Position numbers and translations under genes: made by a program | The notes under the pieces: model-generated | What the model was told of the DNA's origin: nothing | What the model saw: the letters and a program-made list of their open reading frames with translations, nothing else | Databases searched by the model: none | Part shown: positions 1-11,622 of the stretch, piece by piece | Numbering within the stretch: the stretch's first letter is position 1 | Layout of the letters: each line of letters opens with the position of its first letter | Source of the DNA: Micropterus salmoides | Taxonomy: Eukaryota > Chordata > Actinopteri > Centrarchiformes > Centrarchidae | Length of the DNA stretch: 64,000 nt | NCBI RefSeq assembly: GCF_014851395.1 | Contig: NW_024041484.1 | Span: 5,714,183 to 5,778,182 of the forward strand | Direction: 5' to 3'

Positions 1-27
1 ATAACATGTTAATTAGTGTGCTCAGGG

Positions 28-290
28 TTGGAACAACCCGTTCTCACTCCCAAGTCGTCACATATGGATGCGTGGTCAAGAGCCATAGTCGTCAGTTTGT
101 GACGCACTGGGATTCCCTTTGCCGTCATAGTTCAACGTAGTAGTGGGGGAAGCCCTGTAGCGTTGGTTTTTGACGGTAAAGGTAGGTTTTGCTGTTTAAC
201 AGAAAAGACTGAGTAAGGAGGTGATTTGGGTGGATGCAGGGCTAGAACCCAGACTTTGAACCAGGAGACCGGCGTGCGTGTCCCTGCCAT
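28..290. repeat. Probable dispersed repeat fragment at left edge
   Basis: This stretch is richer in CpG than what follows and contains a short internally echoed motif around CATAGTCGTCA. The wording resembles a dispersed repeat I associate with percomorph genomes, but I see no terminal repeats, no target duplication and no second copy in the window, so the class is open. It probably begins upstream of the window. The call rests on memory of the family, not on structure, so confidence is low. Confidence 0.3.
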
Positions 291-579
291 TATTGTGTCA
301 CAGTCTAAGACATACTAACATGTCGTCTAGTGTAAACCAGCAAAAAGCTTTCAACCACGAACATTTCTACATCTGATTTATTGAAACGTCTGCTGAAGCA
401 GCACAGCAATGTGAAACTTACAGAAAGAAACCCCGGCAGCTGCTGCCACTGATGCTTGGACTCGTCGGGAGAGAGTGGCGTTAACATTTGCATTAGATTT
501 TGTCTCACAGTTTGTCACACCCACAGCTGACCATCTTCGCAGGAGTGACGGGAGTCCACATTTAAATACATCATCAGTA

Positions 580-722
580 GAGATGTTTATTATATATTTA
601 TATATTTCTGCATCTGTTTATGTCATCTGTATGTCTGTCAGCATGAAGCACCTTATCACCTAAGCAAATTCCTTGTATGTGTAAAACACAACTTGGCAAT
701 AAAGCTCCTTCTGATTCTGATA
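580..722 (+). mobile_element. LINE 3-prime end, heavily truncated
   Basis: The segment ends in a GGCAATAAAGCT-like block followed by a TTCTGATTCTGAT tail, preceded by an AAATTCCTTGTATGTG block. The same blocks, in the same order, occur at 13560-13817 and, inverted, at 17211-17665. A short 3-prime fragment with a simple tandem tail is the usual product of aborted target-primed reverse transcription by L2/CR1-type LINEs. No coding part is left. The left boundary is approximate. Confidence 0.65.
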
Positions 723-2705
723 GACTGATTAATCGGGCGGTTTATCTGGCATTTTGAGATAATCTTTAACAGCCCAAGCCTGCGCTCACAAGGCTGATAA
801 ACAAAAAAAATCTCTTTTCTTAATGTTAACACATCTCTCCCATCCTAAATGACAGTAAACCTAATCTAACACCATTACTGGCTATTGTTATTGTACTGTA
901 GAGAATAATGCAGTGGACGTCACTTCTGACAAACTGTACCCCTCTCTTGTCAATCACCTCACAGTCACATTCTGAAACCTACAGCATAACCCAATGTATT
1001 TTTCTATTTCATTCATTATTAAAAATTCTAAAACCACATTTTACTGCCTAAGATAACCTTGATATTAGCTTTTACTCTGCATTGACTAATGGAATTGTAC
1101 ATGACTTTTCTTTGTTTTGATATCAGCTTCATATATCGGCCATCAGCCCTAATTTCTATTGACCACTAATCATCAATGAGGCTTTAACATCACAGATATG
1201 CAGTCTGATCTGTGTTGAGTTTGTAGTCTATCCCTGTTATAACCCAGATGGAGATTATTTGTAGGATCATTGTGTCATATGTCCAAAAGTTAAAAATCCA
1301 AAAGTTGTAGACTCGAGCAGAAGAAAGGCCAGTGCTGCTCCTTCCGTCACCCATGGCATCTTCTCTTCCTTCCTACTCTCTCCTGTTCTTTCCCTCCCAC
1401 GCGTTTCTCTCTCTTTTCACACTCTCCTCCCCCTCTTACTCACTGTCTTTTTCCCAGATGGATGGTGCTGCTCATTTTCACGTTCAGCAGTGATTACGAC
1501 TGGACTGCTCACCTGACCCCGAGGGAACATTTTGTTCATAGTGATTGGTTGTGGATGGTCAGGCAGGGGCGGCAGCTGTGTTGCTAAGGCATCTCCAGGA
1601 AGTATTGTCAGCAGCCAATCACCTGAGAGAGTTTTCTGTGCTCTGGCTAACCTTTTATGGAATTTATCATAACCATTTCCACTAGTACATCCCTACAAAG
1701 CTTCGTTTTCATGCTTTAACCATGCATTCAAGCTGGCCCACTGGGATAGAGCTATCACTGAATTGTATAGGAATTAACTAGATCGCCCCCCGGTGGACTC
1801 TCATATAAAATGGACTGTTCTCAAGCTCCAGGGTGCTGGCTGGTGAAAGATGAGTGAATAATTTAATACCGGGTTGGTTTGTATTACTGGGATTTGATGC
1901 ATACCATTATGTATCAGAACAGAGGATGCAATGGCAGTTGGTGAAAACACGCAGCATATGTTGACTAAATAATTTAACTGGCAGGTTCATGTGCAGATGT
2001 CCCCCCCCACACTGTGCAGGAACTGTGAAAGACCATGTTTGGCAAGCTTTAGATCTTCATGAAAGCACGTGATAAAAGTTGAATTGCTAAATAAGGCAGT
2101 ACTACAGTATTTAGCTACAACAAAATAATCTTAAAGTGGGTTTGTCCACCTGTGCTCTTCTAAATATGTGTACCAATGTTGTCATCATCAGCCTAATAGT
2201 ATGGTGCTCCCCTGTAATCACGGTCATAAATCTCTTGCTTGGCATAGGTTTTATTATTGCAGCGTGTCATGTTAGTGCACCTTCAGGCCAAAATGTTACA
2301 TTTATTGGCTCTAATAATCCTATATGGACATTGCCATTTACTGAGAACACTAATGCTTCTAAGATGATAAACCCTTTTAATTTAAATGGCTTTTACTTTA
2401 GCACAACCATCAGATAAAAATTGTCAGTACACTGTATTCTGCGCAGCAACACTTTTATATTGTGAGGTGTAATGAACACACTAGCCTCTTGGGGCTGCTG
2501 ATAGAACTTTAAACTTTTAGATTTGTCTGTAAAATCTTGCTTAGTGTGTTTGAACATCCACACCAAGTTTTCCGTAGATGATAGTAGCCACAAAGGATTG
2601 ATTGATTTATATTTTTTCATACAGAGCTTTCTACATGTGAGTACTCAGTACTAGTGTGGTGACATTTTAAGAGAACTCCCCTACCTCAACCCCCATATAC
2701 ATTTT
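723..2705. other. Non-coding DNA with a polypyrimidine tract
   Basis: No gene or complete mobile element is visible. Positions 1338-1456 form a strongly strand-biased C/T tract (TCTTCC, CTCTCC and similar words). A run of eight C lies at 2001-2008. The open frame at 2136-2417 (93 codons) is rich in ATT, GTC and ATA codons but matches nothing I know and has no convincing splice context. Confidence 0.6.
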
Positions 2706-2728
2706 CACACACACACACACACACACAC
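2706..2728. repeat. (CA)n microsatellite
   Basis: An uninterrupted CA dinucleotide run of 23 bp, followed by TTGGCTC. It is long enough to be polymorphic. Nothing suggests a function. Confidence 0.95.
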
Positions 2729-3898
2729 TTGGCTCGAGATAGTACGTCAACAACTCATTCCACAAGGAATTAGTGGGTTGAGACCACTGAATAAAGTCGG
2801 AGGGAAAACATGTCAAAACAGGACAGCGTCACAAGCGTGGCATTCACGAAAACAAGCCTCAGAGGCAAAGTGATGACAGTGTCCAGGTCAGACAGAGAGT
2901 GAGAGAAAGATAAAGAACAAGAAAAGGGAGAGAACCAGAGCAGCCAGAGAGAGTAAGACCGAGAGGGGGGAACAGAATGACAGCAGTCAGACTGAGGGAG
3001 ACAGAGGGGAACGGGATGGGCAAGAGTGGAAAAATTGAGTCTGGGAAGAGAATGAGAGTCCAGTCAGGGAGAGAATTGAACCCCTTGACTCTGCTGGGAA
3101 GCCGGCGAGCTGCTCCATTTGCACCCTGTATCTTGAGCCTGAATCACAGCTGGGTGGGGAAGTCACACGTCAAGCACTTTTAAAAACTGTAAACCTGTGA
3201 AACAGTCAGCCTGACTTTGTGTCGCTAAATCACCAGGACATCTTGAACATGTCCATTTGTATACATTAAGCTTTACAAAAGGGATTTCATGGAAGGTGTT
3301 GGATTGTAGAACTCCCACAGATACATCTACATATATGTTGACTGTAATATGTTTACAGTTGAAAAGAGATGTGTGCTGTTTAATTCTGGTTTTGTATACA
3401 ATTTGGTAAAAATAACTCGGACTTGAGTAACTTAGACCACACATTTCTCTGGTGGCTTTTGTTATAAGTGACAAGCTACCTTTTGCTAAAATGTGAGTAG
3501 GACACAGTGTGGATTAAAGACAAATATTTCTAAATGTGCCAAACAGTGATTTCTTTCTTCATAATTTATTTTAAGACTGTTAAACTTGCCCCAGAATTTC
3601 CTAAAGTTACCAAAACTTCCCCAAACTTACATAAATTAAGCATAAACTGCATATTTGGGGGGTTAGAACACTAATACACATTAGTAATTGATGCAGTTGT
3701 ACATTCCTGAAGCACACCCCAGAGCTATTTTTTCACCTGCCTGTTATGCCCTTTGTTCATGCCACATTGGTGGCATTTTGCGGTATAATTAAAGTGTCAG
3801 CAAACCAGACACATGTTTCGACCTGACTTCTTTTCTCCATGGGAGGGAAGAATATAAAAAGTAGCGCTCTGGAGAACCCCAAGCTTCAGGGGTGCGTA
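2729..3898. other. Non-coding DNA with a polypurine tract
   Basis: Positions 2888-3085 are dominated by GA-rich words (GAGAGAAAGA, GGGAGAGAA), making a polypurine strand of about 200 bp. The open frame at 2977-3183 is a by-product of that composition. The rest is AT-rich sequence without recognised repeats or genes. Confidence 0.6.
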
Positions 3899-4079
3899 AA
3901 ATTCATCCAGCCAGAGGGAACGATCACCAACTGTCCAGAGCTGGTCGTAATAGCGACACAACCCATTGTAGGTATCGGAGAAGGAATGGGGGCGTTGCGG
4001 AGTACAAGGCCAGGAGACTGGGCAGCGTCCGGGCATGGTGCGGACGGTTGGTAATCGTTCCCTCTGGCTGGATGAATTT
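3899..4079. repeat. Long near-perfect inverted repeat (38-nt arms, 105-nt loop)
   Basis: The arm at 3899-3936 (core ATCCAGCCAGAGGGAACG) is the reverse complement of the arm at 4042-4079 at 36 of 38 positions. The 105-nt loop between them is CpG-rich compared with the flanks and contains no obvious second palindrome. Several overlapping open frames (3797-4036, 3886-4143, 3892-4302, 3924-4232) run through it in different frames and on both strands. This is expected of stop-poor GC-rich DNA and is not evidence for a protein. It could be the end structure of an unidentified mobile element, a hairpin-forming transcript or a local inverted duplication; I cannot choose between these. Confidence 0.75.
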
Positions 4080-5635
4080 GGGGCATTTCCTCGCGTCTGG
4101 GTCCTTCCAGCATACTGTAGCTGTTTCTGCTGGGGTTTCCCAAAGCGGTTTTTCAGGTGTGCTGTCCCAAGTACTTAGTGCCATCTTAGGTAGGATGGGC
4201 AGGTACATATGGTTTCCACATACTCGGGACACACTGAATGAAACAAACCAAGGTTTTTACGCAGTTGCTGCTTTTCCTCCTGTCCATGGTGAAAATCATT
4301 AAAACACGCAAAACCCTCATATAAATACTGCCACCTCCATTGTGTTTACACCTGTTGTCATCTTCGCAATAATTCTTAGTTAATCACCCATTACAGGTAC
4401 TACAATAACAAATGCAATATTTTTGAATGCACACGTACTTTTGTACTCTTTATTCAGGGTGTTCGTAAATCTGGCCAATATTTAACTAGTCTACCACAAA
4501 TCCTGATTCAGAAGGAATTGTATCCTGGCTCATAGTTCAATTTAAAATGTAAAACCCCAAGTCAAATTTTCATACCCAAAAAGAGATAAGATTCTTTTGA
4601 CTCAAATTTCCACATCGATCGGACAGGCACCGCGATCGAGCTGGATTATATCTATTAGGACCCTGACAGCTTTTGGACGTGGTTACAGTGTGATGGATTA
4701 GCCTCACCTACATTCAGCAGATTCGAATGTGTGCATGTGTATGTCGGCCGTAAACCACTGCTGAAATCCTTTCTACATGAGGTCTTTCACAATATCTTGA
4801 AATATCACCTTGTTGTAAAAGACAAAAAGGCCACAAACAGGGTGCAAGGTATTCAAACGGGACCCCATCATCTCTGCGTGAGGAGCAACACCCTGTGAGT
4901 AACTGATCCACGTTGTAACCGATTGTTTGAGCTATATAAATGGTAATCACCTCATGACTTGAGACCTGTGCTATGTCTCTGACTGTAGTCATGGAACAGA
5001 ATGTGACTTGTAACACAGACGAGCTTGATGCAACAGCAAGGTGTCTGAGTGTTCAGCTGAACAAAAAAATCTTAACTTTGAATATGAAATACAGCATTTG
5101 GTAGAAGCTTTTAGCCAAAACTTGCCTTATATGTACCCTTGACGCATCTTTATTCAGTGGTTGTGGCACCAGCAGGAACTGTACCCTTAACAGTAGCTGT
5201 GTTAGAGCTACAAAGTGAAACACTCAACATCACAGTGAATTTTGTCTTGAAGTGTCTCTGCAGTGTGCTGTACTCTATCCTACTGCCTGATCATTTGATT
5301 TAGTATGGAGTTGGTATTGTTCTCAGCCTATGCGCATGGGTAAGTTTCACATGCATATGTTGACGCTAGATGTTTCATACATTATGCATGCTCAATTCAC
5401 AGCATGCAGGCATGTAATGATGTTCCCCTTGAGTGTGGAGCAGGAGCTCACGAAGAAGCAAGCTGTCAGCGATAACAATGGCTGTGTGAGCGCACCTGTA
5501 TGCATGCGAGTGCGTCTGGATGGCATCCAAACGGATTTGCTTAGATCTAGTCTGTAGCTGTGAGGGTTAATCTGACACACATGGAGGCAGGTGAGGTCTG
5601 CTGTATTATTCTGGTCCTCTGGCGTGTCTGCATCA
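4080..5635. other. Non-coding DNA, nothing recognised
   Basis: I see no exon, no complete repeat and no terminal inverted repeats. The sequence from 4080 to about 4310 is continuous in composition with the inverted repeat to its left. It may belong to the same unidentified unit. Confidence 0.5.
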
Positions 5636-5658
5636 CCCCTCCCCCGCCCCCTCCCCCC
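5636..5658 (-). other. G-quadruplex-forming motif (C-rich on + strand)
   Basis: On the + strand four C runs of 4, 5, 5 and 6 bases are separated by single bases (T, G, T). The minus strand therefore has four G runs of at least four with three one-base loops, the configuration known to give the most stable intramolecular quadruplexes. The + strand could form an i-motif. No gene start is recognised next to it. Confidence 0.75.
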
Positions 5659-6988
5659 TTCTGCACCTTTTAATGGCAGATAACAGGATTATCACAACAG
5701 CTGGGTTCCTATGCAGGGCCACAGTGCCTGGGGGTTGAGAGACACGGGCACTCAGTCGTGGGTCATGACTGATGCAGGTTTGTGCCAGCCACATGATGGA
5801 ACATGGGATCAGTGTTGCATTTATTCCGCTGGTGTTGTGTCGATCAATTACAGGGTATGTGCTCTGGGTGCTACTTGTGAGTGCTAGAATTCAAGAGCAA
5901 AATAGCCAGAGACTGATTTATCCCCACTGCAGTTAGCTTGTTTAATTTGCACATGGAATGAGGAACCATCCAACAGCTTTGTATTCTGCACCGCATGAAG
6001 CTTCTGGCTCTTTCTCTGGTCTTATAAAACCCTGTTTGTCTGTGCGACGTATCATTTGGCAATTTCTAACAATAAGAACTAAATTAACTGAGCTGGTTGC
6101 TTGCTCCTGGCAGAAACCATTAAAGTGAGGATGACACTTGTTCATGGAAACAGAACTGAGAGACAAGAGGCGATACTCGCAGATAATCTCTGCAGTGTGA
6201 CTCACTGATCTGCTCTGCTGAATGGACTTAATTTCATCTCATCTAAGATTCATCTTTAGAAATAGTGCGTGTCTTTCCCACGTATTAGAATAGAAGTCTT
6301 TTGTCATCGTGCCTTCCAAATTGTTGCATCTGGCTTGGCAAGTGACACCGATGCTTAACTTCCACATCAACAGAATTGAATTAAAGTGATTAATGTGCAA
6401 TCAAGGTCCGTAAATGCTTCTAAATACTAAAAATGAAACAGTAGATCAACAAGTAGGCCTAATTGAACACAAAACAAACAGGTTTTATCTCTAACGCACT
6501 CTTTACTTCTGCAGCAAAACATTTTGTAAAAGCCTCTTTAGTAAGTTCAGTGCCGGTTTCTATGCATTGCAGAATGTTTCACTCCAAATTTTGTTTCACA
6601 CTTGTTAACAAAATTATACAGAGAAAGCTGTTGCCTCATGTGTTACTTTCTTGTAGCAATTGCAAAGCAGGAGAAAAAGCGATATGACGTATTTGCCAAG
6701 TGGTCTGGACATAATATTTCTTCAAGGGCTGTTACTGCAAGATTATTGTATCTACTGGGACTCATTAGTAGAATTATGAAGCTACTAGCAGCAAAGTAAG
6801 TGTTTTTGTCCTTTCACAGAGTATAGCATAACCACAAAAGGCAGTTTTAGTATTAGTTTGTGAGATTTTTGATGTAAACAGCATGTAAACCTTTTGATAT
6901 TGTCATCATTTGGTAGTATTTTGGCATTACTGTTCAAATTGTTACATTTAGATGTCTGAATAGCCTCTGATGTTAAACATTTATTTTA
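5659..6988. other. Non-coding DNA with one exon-like segment
   Basis: There is no recognised repeat. Positions 6657-6795 are open in one frame and sit between an acceptor-like TTACTTTCTTGTAG and a strong donor-like AAAGTAAGT. The translation matches no family I know, and an open run of this length is common by chance, so I do not annotate it as a gene (see findings). Confidence 0.5.
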
Positions 6989-6990
6989 TA

Positions 6991-7382
6991 CACTGAACAA
7001 AATTATAAACGCAACACAACAAGATGTGTGGTGACACCAGAATGGTGGTCACACCAGATACTGACTGGTTTCCGAACCCCCCTGACACACCCAGTACAGT
7101 GAAACTGAACATTTTCGAGTGGCCTTTTAGTGTGGCCTGCCTAAGGCACACCTGTGCAACACCCGTGCTGTCTGATCAGCATCTTGATATGCCACACCTG
7201 TGAGGTGGATGGATTATCTTGGCAGAGGAGAAGTGCTCACTAACAGATTTTGACAGATTTGTGACCAATATTTGAGAGAAATAGGCCTTTTGTGCACATA
7301 GAGAAAGTCTTAGATCTTTGACTTCAGTTCATGATGAATGGGGGCAAAAACAATAGTGTTGTGTTTATTATTTTGTTCAGTG
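6991..7382. mobile_element. Tc1/mariner-like non-autonomous transposon (MITE), complete
   Basis: The 392-bp unit begins CACTGAACAAAAT and ends with its reverse complement. The terminal inverted repeats agree at 25 of 27 positions. It is flanked on both sides by TA (6989-6990 and 7383-7384), the target duplication made by Tc1/mariner transposases. The interior has no usable open frame, so it depends on a transposase supplied elsewhere. The ends and interior match a family that is very abundant in teleosts. Good preservation of both ends and the duplication points to a fairly young or little-disturbed insertion. Confidence 0.9.
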
Positions 7383-7384
7383 TA

Positions 7385-7969
7385 GTAACAGGAGGGTAGG
7401 GATGAGAACTACAGAACAGTTCCTCCTGCACAGATTCACCCTTGTCTTTCAGGTTTAGCACTTCAGTTACAAGGTCACCGTGCTCTCTTTCCATTGACAA
7501 GCCCAGCCACCATCACAATATTTAAATCATTTGTAGTGTGCACTGAACAGTAGTAGCTCTGCTGTCCTTGTATAACTCAGGCTTTCTTGTGTTTCGAGCT
7601 CGTGGCAGTAATTGAATATGACTCATCGGCTTTGGCCAGTCTTCAGCAAGGAGAGTCCTAAGGAGACGTTGCGAGCTCCTGCTGTGGATTTATTATGTCT
7701 GAGGGAGGAAGGTGGCTAATATGACTCAGCTAGATAAAGATGGTGAAGACGCCTCACTGTGCCATACATCCTCATACTCTCATACAGTCATCTCTAATTA
7801 ACCATGTAAGCTGGTGAAACTTTGTCAGTCTGTAAATCACTTCTTGAAAGACATTTTAATTGAGTTGTTATGATGCATCATAGTTGTTTCTGACCTTCCT
7901 TTTCTGGCTTACTTTTTATGTTTATGTCTTTATCAGTCTGTACATCTTGTATTAGTGCATTAGTTGCAA
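7385..7969. other. Non-coding DNA, nothing recognised
   Basis: AT-rich sequence between a MITE and a retroposon fragment. I see no exon-like segment, tandem repeat or strong inverted repeat. Confidence 0.5.
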
Positions 7970-8021
7970 ATGGATTTTCAACATCACTCATCCTGTGCAG
8001 GGTCATGGGTGCTGGAGCATG
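7970..8021 (+). mobile_element. Small retroposon fragment (TCATCCTGTGCAGGGT family)
   Basis: The block CATCCTGTGCAGGGTCATGG followed by GTGCTGGAGC matches the core of a very common teleost dispersed repeat. Related blocks are at 31468-31556 (GCTGTGCAGGGTTGCGGAGG) and 46041-46174. Only about 50 bp is recognisable here, so the boundaries are approximate. Confidence 0.4.
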
Positions 8022-8530
8022 TCCCTAAAACACATTCTCAACTCTGAAAATTGCCTGTAGGAGAAAATCACCACGAACATACCAGGCCCCACCTTGTAGG
8101 TTCATGTTTAGACCCAGGAAATAATTGTACCCCTTGAATATAACACAGTGGAAGTATATTGGATAACTATATTTACTGTGTTCTTTCTAGGTAGTTCCTG
8201 TACTTGAAAATGATGCATGGACCCTCAACACATGTAGGAAACTGTTAAACTGCTACACTCACTGTCTCCCTATCACCTAACTAAACCATCCATTTCTGCA
8301 GTAGTTATTATATTGACAGACACAAGTCTTTTTTTTTCTCCTGTCATATCCTCAAACATGTAAATACCTGCATGTTGAATAAACGTGTTGGGATAAGTGG
8401 CAGGAAGAAATACATCCGCTCCATTTGACAGGCTGACAGGTGAAGAGTGGCTCGAATATTGACTTTGAGTGGCTCATGTGAGAATGGAAGGCCATCCTCA
8501 TTTTATGAAAGCAGAACCTTTCGTCTTCTA
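8022..8530. other. Non-coding DNA, nothing recognised
   Basis: No exon, repeat or structured element is visible. A short T run at about 8328-8338 is the only low-complexity tract. Confidence 0.5.
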
Positions 8531-8593
8531 TTCAAGTCAATTCAAAGGGGCCTTGTTGGCATAGGAAACAGACGTTTGCATTACCAAAGCAAG
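8531..8593 (-). mobile_element. LINE 3-prime end of a second family
   Basis: Read on the minus strand, this is a TTGGTAATG block, then CCAACAAGGCCCC (a decayed CCAATAAAGCCCC), ending in a TTGAATTGACTTGAA tail. That is the layout of a teleost LINE 3-prime end with an AATTG-type tail, different from the TGATTC-tailed family at 580, 13560 and 17211. Only the last 60 bp or so remain. Confidence 0.55.
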
Positions 8594-11500
8594 TTTTTTT
8601 AAATTTATTTCCGAATTCAAAGGGGTACCATCTACTACCCCTTTTGTGTTGACATTTCAGGTGATGGTATTTTATGCAGAACAAGAGTTACTTTATGTCC
8701 TGTGAAAATGAGTTGTGTTACAGTATATGGCAACACAGGAACTTCACCGTGTGTCACAGCAGTATGTTTATTGCTTTTTTAATTTATGGGCATTTTTGTC
8801 TTGCCATGGTGCAGTATGTATTTTTATTGGCCATTTGAACCACCAGAATGTGCCATCATCACATTTACTAAAACATTATTAAGTTTGACGGTTTTCATGC
8901 CGGGCTGGTTAGCTTCAGGTGGATGAAGTCCACATGGCTGTGCAAACAGCGCAGCTGTTGGCCCATGACTTGCTGCTGCAGCGAGTATTGCTTGTAAGAA
9001 GCTGCATATCTGAAGCTCCCAGCCTCTCTTCGCACACTTCACACAACAGCAGTGTGAAGATCTCCTCTTGCCCTAAGATCAATGGAGTATTTTTGGCCTA
9101 TCTTCTGATTGCAGGAAAGCATCTGCTCTATTCCAAACCACGAATGCCTGTTTGCTTGCAAGGAGGTAGTGTGTGGGCTCTCGAGTTTATATATAGATTT
9201 AACAGAGTTGACTTGACAGTACATGTACTGTAACACTTGCATAGGCATAGCATAGCAAACAGAAATAATGTAGTTTAGCAGCAGAAAAAGCTGAATTGAG
9301 ATGGGCAGGAGGGAATAAAAAGGACAGAAGATTAAGACATAGCCAGACAGATGGAGACGCAGCTTAATATGTGTCAAAATCCTGTGACATTGGGAAAGTG
9401 TTTGTATAGGCTAGGCCAGAGGATGGGAAAGAAAATGCACAGTTTGACAGTTTGAATCTTTTTTTTTTCGTTCCCAGGGCGGTTCCTGTGGTCACTCTCC
9501 TCATTTTGCCAAGCCCCGTTGCGCCATGGGAAGAGCCCTCAAGGTCACAACAAACAAGGCCCTCGCACAACCACATAATAAGCATTTCCTCCACAACATG
9601 GCCGACTGATCACAGAGACCAAAGCTTGGCCTTGGATGAAAACGCTCTCTCTGCCCCTTCAGATAAACATGCTGTCTGGAAGAAAGCAATGTTTCTCATC
9701 TCTAATTCGGGTGTTATTTGTGGGCCTCTTGGCAAAAGGGATAGTGTGGTTCTGTTCGACTCAGTTTGACATGAGGATGCTGTGGATTTTTGTCTGCGTT
9801 GGAAAGGGCCAAAGCAAAGCATTTATGTTATAATAATTGATTTAATAATGAATAAGACATCCTGTGAATGAATTGAATATTACAGAAGAGCAAGTGATTG
9901 TACAAAACGGATTTATAACCTGATTCTCATTGAGTCAGTTTAAGCTGCTCTTGGGGAGTTCCTGTATGGATTTAGAGAGATTAGGGTGGAGAAAGCAGAT
10001 ACCTCACTCCACTTAGTCTTTCTTTGTTCAATTTTACTGAGACATGAATATAGCTGAGAGGGATGCAGAGCATGAATGACAAACAGTAGTATAAGGTTCT
10101 TCTTCAGCGACTTCAGGGACATAAATGAGGTGGGTGTGCTAACCAGGGCCCCTGCTAAAAAATTATAGGCCTCCTAAGAACAGTTCACCAACAGCTCTGT
10201 CACTGTTAATACCTATATCTCCTGACATACCGGAGCCCTGTCCGGATCTGGGCACACTGATGCATGCTTTCGGAAGCACTACACCATCTCTTTCACTACT
10301 TTTCTTGATAAGGTGGGAAATTCACAAGGTGACTATTAAGCACAAGAGTTTTTGATCCTTAGGATGAGCTCTTTGCTTTTTATATTGCTTTTATGTTGTA
10401 GTTTTATCAGGTCACTCACGAGAGAGAGAGAGCAGGTTTCCGTCCACCGGTTTTAACGTGCATTTTCAATTGAAGCGTGTGACTTAAACGTCCACTGAAG
10501 CTTCCGCTCCACTGTAGAAACGAAAAAGGTCTGCAGCCAGAATCATCAAATCTGTGTGGACCGATGAGAAGACTGTCAGTCTTTTAATTGGTCATACTAT
10601 TGCATCCTCCATTTCTTCAGCAGTGATTAAATAGCACTTGACTGGAGAATTGGCACCAACAACCAATGGAGGGTAAAATCTGTGCTACTTTTGTACGGAA
10701 ATCTATTGTTGAGTTCCTTAATCCTCATTAGTGTTTAATATGGCTGGATTTTACATATTCAAGTATCTTCATGTATCTATGTACCTAGTCTTAACTGTAA
10801 ACAAATAAAATTTAGGATTGTTTGTAGCCGCTTTTACGTGCCTGTTGTTTTGGAACCTGCAAATTTACAAAATTATAGCCACATATTCCATAAACCCATT
10901 CTTGGTGACAAGGATGTTGTTACCATGCATTAAGAAAACAGGATATTGTGATCGAGTCCCACAAATCAACATGTGTGCACACGGTCATGGAAGACATTTT
11001 TCTATTGGTCTTCTTGCACTTTCTGCCATTGCAAATATCTTTAAAAGTCTTGGCTAATTTTGCTCTGGAAAAAGAGCACCCACATCCTGGTTGGTACTGT
11101 AAAGAATCCAACAGAATTCCTGCTAAATCTGACCTGATGGCTCACAATGAAAAGTTTTGCATAAAAGCTGCCAGAGGCTGCCAGTTTTATTGATGATTGT
11201 TTGATTACAGTAATCATCCTAATGTCCCACGTGATTATGGTATGGAGATTTATTTATTAGAGCATAATAGCGGTGAGCATGAATTGAATGAGTCCATGTA
11301 CTGCTATTTAGATTTAATTTTAGTAGGGGGAAAGATGAAAACAAAGGTCTGTGCTGGTATTGGATTAGCATTGAATGTAATGAAAACCTTTTTCCAGTGT
11401 GTAATTTTCTTTGGCATCGCGGTTTTCTGTACCTGCTTATTCAGGAGGCAATTCCTGCTTTGAAAGAAAAATACTGTATCTTAGACTCTTGCAATTTGAG

Positions 11501-11622
11501 AATTTCACTAGTTCCTTGTTCTAGTAGAATTTAACTCCATGACTTATCAGACTGTCTTTGTCCTGGTGTGGTATGACAAATTGTCTCTTCAAACATTTAG
11601 AACAGGATATAGAACTTTTTTT
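8594..11622. other. Three kilobases of non-coding DNA
   Basis: No gene is recognised. Overlapping open frames on both strands at 8824-9042, 8919-9233, 9039-9377, 9452-9769 and 9501-9689 conflict with one another and show no consistent splice context. A short GA run lies at 10420-10433. The segment from about 10435 (TTTCCGTCCACCGG, then AACGTGCATTTTCAATTGAA) resembles the end of a teleost dispersed element, but I cannot find its other end. Confidence 0.5.

Noticed and set aside
2136..2417. 93-codon frame with hydrophobic stretches
   Set aside because: AT-rich composition explains it; no family match or conserved features.
3892..4302. 136-codon frame across the inverted repeat
   Set aside because: At least three other frames on both strands are also open here, and the arms dictate the shared peptide; not a gene.
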